Source: Cervus elaphus
Taxonomy: Eukaryota; Chordata; Mammalia; Artiodactyla; Cervidae
Assembly: GCF_910594005.1 (NCBI RefSeq)
Contig: NC_057848.1
Span: 133,744,155 to 133,808,154 of the forward strand
Direction of reading: 5' to 3'
DNA length: 64,000 bases
A program made the translations under genes and the position numbers. Below the pieces are notes generated by a model. That model did not search any database. It had not been told where the DNA came from and saw only the letters and a program-made list of their open reading frames with translations. Position 1 is the stretch's first letter, and each line of letters opens with the position of its first letter. Of the stretch, positions 32,931-44,035 are shown piece after piece.

Positions 32931-34338
32931 TCAGCTAAATGGGAGCTAGGGGTTGAAGAAGCCGAGGAAGATTTGCATTTTCAGAGCACATTTTATCTGA
33001 GGCTCTCCAAGCACTGACTTCATTTGGTACCTCTCTAGATTGGGACTTAGAAGAATTTAATTATTTCCCATTCACAGCAGGATGAAATAAGCTGTTCTAG
33101 GTAATTTCAACACAGAGCCAGGAAGAAACTTCAGTAGTTTGGGAAGCCTGTATTTTAACCTCTAACTCAATGGCCAGACTCAAATGGTTTGTCACTTGAG
33201 TGAAATATTCCACTCTGCTGAAGGTAGGCTTGGAAGGGTGAGGGGTTCTGGGGGCCTCACGCTGAGGTTCAGTCTTGTCATCAAAGGTTATACTTCAATT
33301 TGTTTGTTGCATTATATGTAATATGTATCCCTGGGGAAAGATCTAGGTAACTCAATTTTTCACTTTTTTAAATGAATTTTGGTATCAGGCACAAATTAAT
33401 AATGATCATATCAAAATTGTACAAAAAAGAAAACACCCAAGTGGCAAAGGTGGTTGTTACCACACATAAAGCCCATTTCTCGTCACTGAAATTTGTAGAA
33501 GCTACTTCCAGTTCTCAGATTTTTCCCTAATGTGATGAAAAGGCCATTGTATCTATGTGTGACAATAATGACAAGCAGGGCTGAGCTTAGGAGGGGCCGC
33601 ACACTTTATTGAATGCTCTGCTGCTGTTGCTGTCTTGGAATCCATAGTAATTTTAGAACAAGGGATCTGTGTTTTGATTTTACATTGGGCTCCACAAATT
33701 ATGGAGTCAGTACTGATTACAAGCAATTGCTTAAATTAAGAAGCAGGTTTGTTTTCTGGGTCTATGCAAAATCCAATGTTAATTGTTACTATGAAATTTG
33801 GATTTAAAGACCTGGAAACTGCCTTTCTATCTTGTATTTTCATTTAATTAGAAAACTATGTGTTCACTGTAGAACATTACTAAATGAAGTATAAAGAAAA
33901 TCACCCAGGAACATTCCTTCCTCATGCCCCACCCCCATGATGGCAAAGATATTATTAATAATGTCTGATACATTTCTCTTTATTTCCTGTAACATTTGAA
34001 ACATTTAAGTATGTTTTGTACCAGATTTTCAAATGAGGGATGTGGAAAGAATACAGAGGGATGTGGAAAGAATACACTGAAATGTTGAAAGTGGTTTTTT
34101 TTAATGGACAGAAATTATTAGGACAATGAGAATTCGACAGCTACAAGCAGTTAGGAAAAATGCAGAGTTCAACTCCATTCCTTGGGGCTCCCCTTCCCCA
34201 AAAGTAAGCATGGTGGGGAGATTTCCAAGGGAACAGGCATATTAGCAGTGTCTTGTTCACCACTGTATCTCTAAGTCTAGCATGATACTCTGAAATTATT
34301 TGTTCATTTGCCATTGAATTGGAGGAGGATTTTTATAT
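32931..34338. other. Intergenic DNA, no gene recognised
   Basis: No gene is seen. About 33850-34020 may be a diverged L1. A local tandem duplication of 'gggatgtggaaagaatac' occurs at about 34037-34075. Confidence 0.45.
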
Positions 34339-34351
34339 ATGAAAAGGTAAT

Positions 34352-34569
34352 GTTGTTGTTGTTGTTTAGTCACTCAGTCGTGTCCAACTCTTTGCAACAC
34401 CTTAGACTGCAGCCCGTCAGGCCCCTCTATCCATGGGATTGTCCAGGCAAGAATACTGGAGTGGGTTGCCATTTCCTCCTCCAGGGGATCTTCCCAATCC
34501 AGGGATCAAACCCACGTCTCCTACATTGGCAGGTGGGTTCTTTACTGCTAAGCTACCAGGGAAGCCCTC
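34352..34569 (-). repeat. Bov-tA SINE with 13-bp target duplication
   Basis: This is a full minus-strand Bov-tA starting with (TTG)n. The direct repeat atgaaaaggtaat lies at 34339-34351 and 34570-34582. Confidence 0.95.
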
Positions 34570-34689
34570 ATGAAAAGGTAATAGCAGAACATGTAAACAA
34601 CAGGAATAAATAGGGTGAAACTGGGAAAAATGAGGTATGTTTGGAATATAGTAATAAGAATGCAGCTGTAGTAAGCTGAGCCACCAAGC

Positions 34690-35180
34690 CCCCACAAGAT
34701 GACCATGTTCTAATCCCAGGAACCTATGAATATGTTACCTTACATGACAAACAGGACTTTGCAGATGCGATTAAGTTAAGGATCCTGAAAAGAGGAGATT
34801 CTCCTGATTGACCCATTGTAATCACAAGCCTCTTTATAAAAGGGATGCAGGAGGGTCACAGACCCAGAAGATGATGGTGGAAGATGAGAGGGGGAGGTAG
34901 AGAGAGAGAGAAAAAAAAAAGGATGAGGAGGAGAAGAAAGGAAAGAAGAGATGCTACTATGCTGTCTTTGAAGATGGATGGGGCCACGAGCCAAAGGTAA
35001 GTAGCCCATGAAGTTAGAAAGGCAAGGAAACAGATTCTCCCTTAAAGTTTCCAGAATGAATGAAGACTTGCCAACTTAGTTTAGGACTCCTGACCTCCAG
35101 AACTATAACGGGGAAACGTGTCTTGTTTTAAGCCACTAAGTTGGTGGTAATTTGTTACTGCATCAATAGGAAACTATTAC
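34690..35180 (+). repeat. MaLR-like LTR, plus strand
   Basis: The sense form of the LTR group: 'cttacatgacaaacaggact', 'ttgcagatgcgattaagtta', 'cattgtaatcacaagcctc', 'gacttgcc', 'cctccagaactataac', 'taagccactaagttggtgg' and 'ataggaaactattaca'. It carries an internal homopurine tract at 34884-34949. Confidence 0.8.
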
Positions 35181-36230
35181 AAAAGCAAAAAGTTAACTTG
35201 GGGAAACAAGGCAGATAATGCTAGGAAGTTTCCAAGCAAATGAACATCTTTTATTCATAGCGTAATGGTGAGCTAGTGTTAATCCTCACAGAAATCGGGA
35301 AGCAGCATAGACTATAACATCATTAGGTGTTTCTGGTCATCAAAGAAGATTGTGGCATCTCTTCAAGAGGAATACTTTAAAATGGAGGAAGATTTATTTA
35401 TTGGTATGGTTTATGTGCAGTTCCACTAAAAGCAGGGCCAATGCTAGATATTTATAAGTTGCACAGGTCATAAGCAACCTTTTAATAGATGTGCTTGTAT
35501 TTCCCTATGATTAAAAAGGGTTTAGGAACAAAGCCTAGGGCATACTGGGGAATATATGTTTAAAAAAAAGAAATAAAGAAAAATAGATAAGATAATTGGA
35601 GAAAATTTTTGCAAAGAGTTTGGATCTAGAGCTGTATGACTAGCTTTCCTATTAAGATACTCAACAACAAATTTAAGGAAGGGGAAAAACAGACAAATTC
35701 AGAAGAAGAGAAAGAGGGTAAAAGTGGAATTAGCAAATATTACTTTTTCATCACTGTTTTCTACTTTTCACTATTGGAATCTTGCTGCTTTTAAAATCAG
35801 AATTCCTGTAAATGACAATGAGCACAAAAGTAATTTTCAGCTAGTAGACCATGGCATCTATTTTGTTAGTGGTAAAAGTAAAAGTACTGTTGCTGTAATA
35901 TTTTTATGTCTATAAGTAATGCTTTTTACAATCACTACCCCTGCTAATTTAACCTCCTAAATACATTTCTAATCTGTTCATTTCCCTACAAGAGTCTTCA
36001 CCACCTATGTTCATGAGGGTACCAACAGGAAACCTATGTCATACTCAAATTGGGATAACTGGAGGTGGGGTTATTTACAATGGGGTGAGTGCAGAGAAAC
36101 TACATGAAATAGAAAACAGAGAAACCCTTAGAAATAAAAGTAAAGCTACACCACCTGTAGACCTGAAGGGACCAGGGGAAGTAGTTATCTAGAAAGAGAG
36201 TCATGTACACAAGGTCACTTTGAGAGGAGT
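35181..36230. other. AT-rich intergenic DNA, no gene recognised
   Basis: No gene or confidently named repeat is seen. The frame at 35724-35915 has no recognised motif. Confidence 0.5.
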
Positions 36231-36244
36231 ATGATCTTCTGTTG

Positions 36245-36472
36245 GGGCTTCCCAGATGGCACTAGTGGTAAAGAACCTGGCTGCCAGTGCAGGAGATGGA
36301 AGAGATGTGGGTTCAATCCCTGGGTCAGGAAGATCCCCTGGAGAAGGGAGTGGCTACCCACTCCAGTATTCTTGCCTGGAGAGTCCCATGGACAGAGGAG
36401 CCTGGTGGGCTACAGTGCAGGCGGCTGCCAAGAGTCAGACACGACTGAGAGACTTATCACAGCACAGCACTC
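36245..36472 (+). repeat. Bov-tA SINE (extra-block variant) with target duplication
   Basis: This plus-strand copy shares 'ggcactagtggtaaagaacc' and an extra 'ggaagagatgtgggttc' block with the copy at 39143. The flanks atgatcttctgttg (36231-36244) and atgatcatctgttg (36473-36486) differ by one base. Confidence 0.94.
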
Positions 36473-36486
36473 ATGATCATCTGTTG

Positions 36487-36868
36487 AGAGACAGAACCAG
36501 CTGGAGGCAACCAGGAAGGAGGGGATTGGAAAAATGGCACCCTGACTTCATTCTCCTCCAAATTTCCAGTCTCCTCTAGGGGCTCCCTATTGACCAAACT
36601 CAACCAGAAGTCAGAGGACCTGAGATCCTATTTATGTAGTTCCTAGAGTTCAGCTTCTCAGAGCATAAAGCAGGATGGAGAGGGTGAAGAGTAAACTTGG
36701 AAGGGCAAATAGAGAGCATCCAGCATACCACCTTCATACAATCTATCAACATCTCTCTCCTAAACTACAGCCTGGAGAGTTTCTCGCCATCCATTATTGC
36801 TCCCCTTCCAAAATATTCTCCAAATTGAGGTAAGTGATTTTTTTCAACATGCAAATCTGATTATGGCA
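36487..36868. other. Intergenic DNA, no gene recognised
   Basis: Nothing recognised between the SINE and the BovB copy. Confidence 0.5.
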
Positions 36869-36877
36869 AATCCCTGC

Positions 36878-37245
36878 TTTGTTGTTGTTCAGTTGCCCAA
36901 TCATGTTTGAATCTTTGTGACCCCACGGACTGCAGCTCACGAGGCCTCCCTGTCCCTCACCATCTCCCGGAGTTTGCCCAAGTTCATGTCCATTGAATCG
37001 GTGATGCCATCCAACCATCTCATCCTCTGCTGCCCTCTTCTCCTTTTGCCCTCAATCTTTCCCAGCATCAGGGTCTTTTCCAATGAGTCAGCTCTTCGCA
37101 TCAGGTGGCCAAAGTATTGGAACTTCAGCATCAGTCCTTCCAATGAATATTCAGGGTTGATTTTCTTTAGGATGGACTAGTTTGGTCTCCTTGCAGTCCA
37201 AGGGACTCTCAAGAGTCTTCTCCAGCACCACAGTTCGAAAGCATC
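36878..37245 (-). repeat. BovB LINE 3' end, minus strand, 9-bp target duplication
   Basis: Antisense BovB, from 'ttgttgttcagttgcccaat' to 'accacagttcgaaagcatc'. The direct repeat aatccctgc lies at 36869-36877 and 37246-37254. Confidence 0.94.
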
Positions 37246-37254
37246 AATCCCTGC

Positions 37255-39131
37255 ATAAAACCTATCAACTGCTTCCAAAAAGGATTAAAAACCTTTACTG
37301 TGCCCCCAACCTCATCTCAGGTCCCTCTCCCCCTTGTTCCCTTTGTTCCTATCACAAAGGCCTTTTGGTTCCTAAAATAAGCAGCAAGGCCTTTCTGCCT
37401 GGACTTCACCTCCAACCCAACCCAACCCTTGGCCTACCTAATTCATGAGTCTGCTGGGGAAGCCTTATCTGCACCCTGCCCCCTAGCAGTCTAGGTTAAA
37501 TTTCCACTCTATACCCATTGGTGTCTTTCCTGAGAACAGTTATCTTCATTTACAATTCCATATCCATTTCATAGGATCCTCTGATGAAGCCATCTTCTTC
37601 TGTTTTATTCCCCCTGGTGCTTCCCATGCTGAGAACAATGCCAGGCGTCTAGCAGGCGCCCAAAGAAAGAAAGAATGACCAATATTAACAAATGACAATT
37701 GAGTTTATTTCCTTGAATTTAAGCAGAAGCAAAAGGGGATATTGGAGAGAAAATTAACTTTAAAACACAGTTATATAGGATCTCACTGAAGAAAGTCATT
37801 TTTTCCTTGCCAAATATGTTCTGTCCCTTCATTTCTGAGAGCAATAATGCCTTCCATCATTCTCCTGTAACCGTTTTCTCCAGCACAGCCTCAGTGCCTG
37901 GTCTCCCAGAGGAGGCCATGCTTCCCACAAGTGCCTGGTAAGGTACAATAAAACTGCCTCAGTGTTCCAGACATAAATGATGACTTCACTGGAAGCCTCT
38001 CCCCGCCTCCCTCCTCAGCATTTGTCCTACCTCCCAGGTCACAGAGGATAAAGATTCATGACTCAGGAAATTTCAGCTTAGAGACCAGCTGCAATGTTTA
38101 TTCCTCTCAGTCAAAAGTCAGTAGAAGGGATTGGAGTGGTATAATTATTTGTGTGTACGTTGATATGCAACAACTTTTAATGATGAGTTTTATGACTTCA
38201 AACCACCCCAGGTTTTTGTTTTTTTTTTTTAAGACAACCCCCTATGTCTTAGAATTCTCTGAATGCTAAGCATTCAAGTTTAGTGGGGTTTTCTATAGCC
38301 TACTGCTAATTCAGTTGCCTTAATTGAACTGTTCATAAGGGAACTGGCATCTCTCAGTTTGGCCTGACAGCCTCAACTTACTATTCTAAGTGGGCTATGT
38401 GGTCTTTTATGTGATAAATTTACTCAAATGATATTCCTTGTCTCCTTAAAATATTCTTTCCGGACCATCCTGGACTCTAGTGTTCTTTTTAATGTTTGTT
38501 ATATTGCTTTCAGAGAAAGTAATTGTAAGGAAAATAGCTCACAGGCTAAGGGGAGAGACAGTTTGCCCAGGTTTTTCTTCTTATCGAAAAGCATCACGTT
38601 GGTTAGAGAAGCTGCATTATCAAAATACCCAGAATCCTTTTCCAGCCATTTTTATATTCTCAAGTTTATGGTAGGAAATAATTTCCAGAGACTTTAAAAC
38701 TTTTGGAGATGAAGCTATGATTTGCTTAGGCAACTGTGAACCATGTCTACCCCATCCACGTTAACCTGGGTATTTTTGAACTTATGACAGGGCTACATTA
38801 TTCACTTGACCAAAGTTCTGTCTCTGTTCGTTCCCACTTAAGCAGGCAGCAGCCAGCCTGCCCCCAAGTCCACTTTTGCTACCTGCTACCTATATTTCTC
38901 CTTCAGCCTAGCCCACAGTTTTTACAATATTATCAGTCTTGGTCTGCTTAAGATAGTAGCTAGAGCATGTTCTTTAATGTTACACCAAGTCCAGCAGGCC
39001 ACCAATTACGTTATTTAGGCTAAAGCAACCTGTGGTTTAACTAGAATTCCAGGATGTAACCAAGGGCTTTATCTTAGACATTCATGCCCCAGTCGCCATT
39101 CTGCCCTGCCAATGGAATTTGAAGGCAGCTG
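37255..39131. other. Intergenic DNA, no gene recognised
   Basis: About 1.9 kb without a recognised gene or ruminant SINE. A T/A-rich run lies at about 38217-38232. Frames such as 37182-37448 and 38428-38697 have no recognised features. Confidence 0.45.
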
Positions 39132-39142
39132 CTCCACTAAAA

Positions 39143-39370
39143 GGGCTTCCCAGGTGGCACTAGTGGTAAAGAACCTGCCTGCCAATGCAGAAGACGCAAG
39201 AGACATGGGTTTGATCCCTGGGTCAGGAAGATCCACTAGAGGAGGAAATGGCAACCCACTCCAGTATTCTTGCCTGGGAAATCCAGTGGACAGAGGAGTA
39301 TGGAGGTCTACAGTCCATAGGATCACAAAGAGTCAGACACAACTGAAGCGACTTTGCATGCATGCACACA
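39143..39370 (+). repeat. Bov-tA SINE (extra-block variant) with 11-bp target duplication
   Basis: Plus-strand copy with the 'ggcactagtggtaaagaacc' head and 'gactttgcatgcatgcaca' end. The direct repeat ctccactaaaa lies at 39132-39142 and 39371-39381. Confidence 0.95.
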
Positions 39371-39569
39371 CTCCACTAAAAATTTCAAACTTCTATCTCC
39401 ACTTGGGTTTAAGGTACTATCTTTGGTGTAGAAGAAAACACATAGAAAGTTTGTGGAATAGAAGAAATACAGGAAACCAGACTGCTTATCAAGATTCCAC
39501 ACCAGATGCAAATTCTCATTGGCTGGGAGGGGAGAGGGACTGGCATAATTATGAGACTAGCCTTTCATC

Positions 39570-39839
39570 GGAGAAGGAAATGGCAACCCACTCCAGTATT
39601 CTTGCCTAGAGAATCCTGTGGACAGAGGAGCCTGGTGGGCTGCTGTCCTTGGGGTCACACAGAGTCAGACACGACTGAAGCAATTTAGCATGCATGCATG
39701 CCTTGGAGAAGGAAATGGCAACCCACTCCAGTGTTCTTGCCTGGAGAATCCCAGGGACGGAGGAGCCTGCTGGGCTGCCGTCTATGGGGTCGCACAGGGT
39801 CGGACACGACTGAAGCGACTTAGCAGAAGCAGCAGCAGC
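39570..39839 (+). repeat. BOV-A2 dimeric SINE with 11-bp target duplication
   Basis: Two tandem Bov-A units (39570-39702 and 39703-39839), each opening 'ggagaaggaaatggcaaccc', end in a (GCA)n tail at 39829-39840. A single pair of direct repeats, agcctttcatc at 39559-39569 and 39840-39850, shows that the dimer inserted as one unit, as expected for BOV-A2. The first linker is 'gcatgcatgcatgcctt'. Confidence 0.95.
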
Positions 39840-39989
39840 AGCCTTTCATCAGCACCCTTGACACCCACTGCTACCCACACTCTACTTTCAACCAGGTTCT
39901 TTATGATCTCTCCAACCTCAGTGACCAAACCCAGTGACAGGTATTTGGTTGATTTGTTTGAAGACCTGGCTAGCTAAGTCAGGTGACAG

Positions 39990-40165
39990 TTTAGAGCATG
40001 AACTTTCGGCTCAGGAAATGGGTTCAAATTCCATCTTTACCTATGACTAATTATATCACTTTGGGCAAGCGACTTGGCCTCTCTAACACTGGATTTGTTC
40101 TATAAAATGAGCACCACAGAAAGCTCTCTCATAGAGTTGTTTAAAAGATTTGAGATAAATATTTT
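39990..40165 (+). repeat. MIR SINE
   Basis: 'gagcatgaactttcggctca', 'cactttgggcaagcgacttg' and 'tctataaaatgagcaccaca' follow the MIR order. Confidence 0.75.
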
Positions 40166-40557
40166 AATTATACACTCGAATGATTTTTAAATTTCTAATT
40201 GTGATAAAAATACATATAACACAAAACTTATCATCTTAATCACTTTTAAATGTACAGTGTTAATGATATTCACATTGTTGTACAATCCATCTCCAGAAAT
40301 TTTTCATCTTGCAAAGCTGGAACTTTATCCCCACTAAACTCTAGCTTCCCATTCCCTCTTTCCCCAACTCCTGGCAAGCACCATTTTACTTTCTGTTTCT
40401 ATAAGTTTAACTACACTGTATAACTCATATTTGTGAAATCATACATTATTTGTCTTTTTTGACTAGCTTATTTCACTTAGTATGATGTTCTCAAGGTTCA
40501 GCCATGTTGTAGCATATGGCACAATCTCTTTCCTTTCTAAAGCTGCATAACATTCAT

Positions 40558-40848
40558 AAAGGAGATCAGTCCTGAGCATTCATTGGAAGGACTGATGTTG
40601 AAGCTGAAACTCCAATACTTTGGCCACCTGATGTGAAGAGCTGACTCATTCGAAAAGACCCTGATGCTGGGAAAGACTGAAGGCAGGAGAAGAAGGGGAC
40701 AACAGAGGATGAGATGGTTGGATGGCATCAACTCAATGGACATGAGTTTCAGTAAACTCTGGGAGTTGGTGATGGACAGGGAGGCCTGGCGTGCTGTAGC
40801 CCATGGGGTCACAAAGAGTTGGACATGACTGAGCAACTAAACTGAACA
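40558..40848 (+). repeat. BovB LINE 3' end
   Basis: Plus-strand BovB from 'aaggagatcagtcctgagc' to 'gactgagcaactaaactg'. The target text 'aacattcat' (40549-40557) reappears as 'aacattccat' at its right end. Confidence 0.9.
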
Positions 40849-40856
40849 TTCCATCA

Positions 40857-41050
40857 GACCCTGATGCTAGGAAAGACTGAAGGCAGGAGGTGAAGGGGAT
40901 GACAGAGGATGAGATGGTTGGATAGTATCATCAACTCAATGGACGTGAGTTTGAGCAAACTCCAGGAGATGGTGAAGGACAGGGAAGCCTGGCGGGCTGC
41001 AATCCATGGGGTCACAAAGAGTTGGACACGACTGAGCAACTGAACTGACT
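40857..41050 (+). repeat. BovB LINE 3' end, second copy
   Basis: A second plus-strand BovB 3' piece begins at 'cagaccctgatgctagg' and ends 'gcaactgaactgactgactg'. It abuts the first piece almost directly and forms an inverted repeat with the following Bov-tA piece. Confidence 0.88.
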
Positions 41051-41055
41051 GACTG

Positions 41056-41188
41056 TGCTTAGTTGCTCAATCGTGTCTGACTCTTTGCGACCCCATGGAC
41101 TGCAGCCCACCAGGCTCCTCTGTCCATGGGGATTCTCCAGGCAAGAATACTGGAGTGGGTTGCCATGCCTTCTTCTAGGGGATGTTCC
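41056..41188 (-). repeat. Bov-tA SINE, truncated
   Basis: Minus-strand 3' half of Bov-tA ('cttagttgctcaatcgtgtc' to 'ccttcttctaggggatgtt'). It lacks the tRNA-like head. Confidence 0.9.
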
Positions 41189-41735
41189 CTTAAATTTGCA
41201 TGAACAGGTCTAATTTGCATGTTCTAGTTTTCCCACATCCTCAGTAACACTTATTTTTTCTGTGTTTTATTTGGTTTTTTATTGTTGAGTTGTAGGAGCT
41301 CTTCATATATTCTGGATATTAACTCCTTATCAGATATATTATTTGCAAATATTTCTGCCATTCCATAGGTTTCTTTACACAGTTGATGGTGTCCTTTGAT
41401 GCACAGAATTTGTAAAATTTAGTATTATCCAATTCATCTATTTTTACTTCCCTTGTCTCTGCTTCTGGTGTCATATCCAAAAAATTATTGCCAAATTCAA
41501 TGTCATAAAGCTTTCCCCCTATATTTTCTTTTAGGAGTTTTATAGTTTTAGGTCTTACATTTACATCTTTAATCCACTTTGAGTTAATTTTTTTCCACGG
41601 TATAAGGTAAGGTTCCAGCTTCATTCTTTTGGATGTGGATATCCAGTCTTCCCAGCACCATTTGTTGAAAGGACTGTCCTTTCCCCAATGAATAGTCTTG
41701 GCACCCTTGTGGAAATAATTATACATTTGTCATTG

Positions 41736-42049
41736 TGATTATTTGATTTATGACCACCTCTCTAACTTATAAGCTCCAAGAGAGTAAGAATCATGTTGAT
41801 TTTGCTCATTATTATACCCTCAGTGCCCACTAGGTAATGAAGGCTCAATAAAGTTTTGTTGAATGAGGAAATAAATGCTTAAAAAACACTTAGCACATTG
41901 TCTGGCGCTAAATAAAATTTCAGTAAGCAGGAATGAATATTATTGTTACTGTTTTTATTCAACCCATTGTACCGTTTGCCAAGGCACACTTTGCTTAATC
42001 TGAAAAGAAGTCAAAATAAAACTTACTGCCTCAGAGAAACACAAGAATG
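41736..42049. repeat. Intergenic with L2-like text
   Basis: 'ataagctccaagagagtaag' and 'gaaggctcaataaagttttg' near 41770-41870 resemble an L2 3' end in plus orientation. No gene. Confidence 0.5.
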
Positions 42050-42265
42050 ATTCAGGCTTAGGGTTCTGGCAGATTTGGTTCAAACAATGATCTTTCTAGC
42101 TATGTAATCCTTGTTTACAAGTCTCTTCAAGTTTCAGTTTCCTCATCTGTAAAATAAGGGCAATAGTATCTACCTGATAAAGTTGTTAAGTGTATTAAAT
42201 GAAATATGTGTAACATCTTTGCATAGTATCTGGCATTTATAATAAGTCCTCAATAAATGGTACAT
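42050..42265 (+). repeat. MIR SINE
   Basis: 'gtttcagtttcctcatctgt', 'aaaataagggcaatagtatc' and 'agtcctcaataaatggtac' are clear MIR text in plus orientation. Confidence 0.8.
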
Positions 42266-42343
42266 CCATTATTTCTTTCCAGACCATTAGAATCTCTATC
42301 TTTTCCCCTTAGTTTGATTTTGCTATTGTCTTTTCAAAGGTTG

Positions 42344-42541
42344 GGGCTTCTCTAGTGGCTTAGATGGTGAAGAATCTGCTTGCAATGCAGCAGACCCAGG
42401 TTCGATCCCTGGGTCGGGAAGATCCTCTGGAGAAGGGAATGGCAACCCACTCCAGTATTCTTGCCTGGAGAATCCCATGGACAGAGGCTACAGTCCATGG
42501 GGTTGCAAAGAGCGGAAGAGGACTGAGTGACTAACACTTTA
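42344..42541 (+). repeat. Bov-tA SINE
   Basis: Plus-strand copy from 'gggcttctctagtggcttag' to 'aggactgagtgactaacac'. The short repeat aaaggttg at 42336-42343 and 42542-42549 marks it. Confidence 0.94.
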
Positions 42542-42786
42542 AAAGGTTGCTTTCTCAGCTACTGTCTCTATTTACAAGACAATTAAGATAAATAACAAAG
42601 GTAAATAAGCTTGAATGGGAAATATTTTATTAGAATACTTAAAGGGAAAATATTGAAGAGTTCCTGTCAAATCTGGGAATCACCACACACAGCCTGTGGA
42701 AAAGCCAAGTTATTTTTTTCTCTTGACCAAAATGGAAAACATTTTATTCATACAAATCCTGACATGGGTTATCCATATAGGAATTA

Positions 42787-43098
42787 GGGCTTCCCTCATA
42801 GCTCAGTTGGTAAAGAATCTGTCTGCAATGCAGGAGACCCCAGTTCGATTCCTGGGTCAGGAAGATCCCCTGGAGAAGGGATAGGCTACCCACTCAAGTA
42901 TTCTTGGGCTTCTCTTGTAGCTCAGCTAGTAAAGAATCTGCCTGCAGTTTGGGAGACCTGGGTTCAATCACTGGGTTGGAAGATCCCTTGCCGAAGAGAA
43001 AGGCTACCCACTCCAGTATTCTGGCCTGGAGAATTCCATGGACTGTATAGTCCATGGGGTTGCAAAGAGTCAGACACGACTGAGTGACTTTCACTATG
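42787..43098 (+). repeat. Bov-tA SINE with duplicated head (dimer-like)
   Basis: A truncated first unit, from 'agggcttccctcatagctca' to 'caagtattctt', is joined to a complete second unit beginning 'gggcttctcttgtagctcag'. The same junction is found at 58926-59241, so this is a subfamily structure. Confidence 0.93.
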
Positions 43099-43588
43099 AG
43101 AGTATTTTTCAGGAAAAGTGTCTCCATTTTTTAAAAAGTATCTTTTATGAGAAGGTATGGTATGAAGGAAATATCTCCTTGAGAGTTTTGCATACTCATA
43201 CTGCCATAGAAGACCCCCAGAGAGGATCTGCTACATCTGTGCCCAGAGAGTGTAAATGATTAAACCTATCAGTGCTGATAGGCTTGTATTTCACATTGGT
43301 GATATTAATCACTTGACCTTTTCCACAGTGCACTCAACATAGTAAATCATATTCCTTTCTGTTGAAGCTTGGGTGACTTACATGATTCTTTGCAACTTAG
43401 CCAGAGCTGAACTCCATATAAGTCACCCATTAGCTCCTCAATCTCTTCCTAATTATGAGTGATTCTCTAACCCGATTCAAGAAACAAAGAGCCATGTATT
43501 TAATAAACATATAAAGTACTATGTTCCAGATACTTTCTAGGTCCAAGGGTTGAAGCGGAAAGGCTATAATAAACAAAACAAACAAAAA
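43099..43588. other. Intergenic DNA, no gene recognised
   Basis: No gene or confidently named repeat is visible. Confidence 0.5.
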
Positions 43589-43599
43589 GAATTCCAGGA

Positions 43600-43910
43600 C
43601 TTCCCTGGTGGCACAGTGGATAAGAATCTGCCTACCATTGCAGAGGACATGGGTTTGATCCCTTGTCTGGGAAGATTCCACAGGCCACGGAGAAACTAAG
43701 GCCATGCCACGACTACTGAGCCCCACATGCTGTAACTACTGAAACCTACATGCCTACAGCCCATGCTCTACAGCAAGAGAAGTTACCACAATGAGAAGCC
43801 CATGCACCACAATTAGAGAGTAGCCTCCACTCTGTGCAACTAAAGAAAAGCCTGCACACAGCAAACCAAAGACCCAGTGCCACAAAAGATAAAAAAAAAA
43901 AAAAAAAAAA
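43600..43910 (+). repeat. CHR SINE, near full length, with target duplication
   Basis: Plus-strand CHR from 'cttccctggtggcacagtgg' through 'ccatgccacgactactgagc' to a 20-base A tail at 43891-43910. The direct repeat gaattccagga lies at 43589-43599 and 43911-43921. Minus-strand frames here (43746-43952) are artefacts. Confidence 0.95.
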
Positions 43911-43939
43911 GAATTCCAGGAAGTGATAAGGGCTATGGA

Positions 43940-44035
43940 GCCATTCATTCATTCATCATTCGGCAAATACCTTTTGAATGCCTACTACACAGCAGGCACT
44001 GTTCTAGATGCTGAGAATTCTCTTTTGTGGACCTA
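43940..44035. repeat. L2-like fragment
   Basis: 'cattcattcattcatc' followed by 'atgcctactacacagcaggc' and 'tgttctagatgctgag' is typical of mammalian L2. Confidence 0.6.

Larger units (their letters stand above)
40180..41735 (-). repeat. L1M-type L1, minus strand, disrupted by BovB and Bov-tA
   Basis: The 3' UTR part (40180-40557: 'gattttcaatt'-type text, 'cacttagtatgatgttctca') and the ORF2 C-terminal part (41195-41735; minus frame 41319-41726 with the 'cagcaccatttgttgaaagg' antisense phrase) belong to one old L1. Two BovB pieces and a Bov-tA piece lie between, and the L1 stretch expected between the two parts appears to be missing. Confidence 0.85.

Noticed and set aside
39112..39609. Plus-strand 165-codon frame at 39 kb
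   Set aside because: It runs through a Bov-tA SINE, unique DNA and the start of a BOV-A2 unit, so it is a chance fusion of repeat frames.
41319..41726. Minus-strand 135-codon frame as a gene
   Set aside because: It is the C-terminal ORF2 remnant of an old minus-strand L1, not a host gene.
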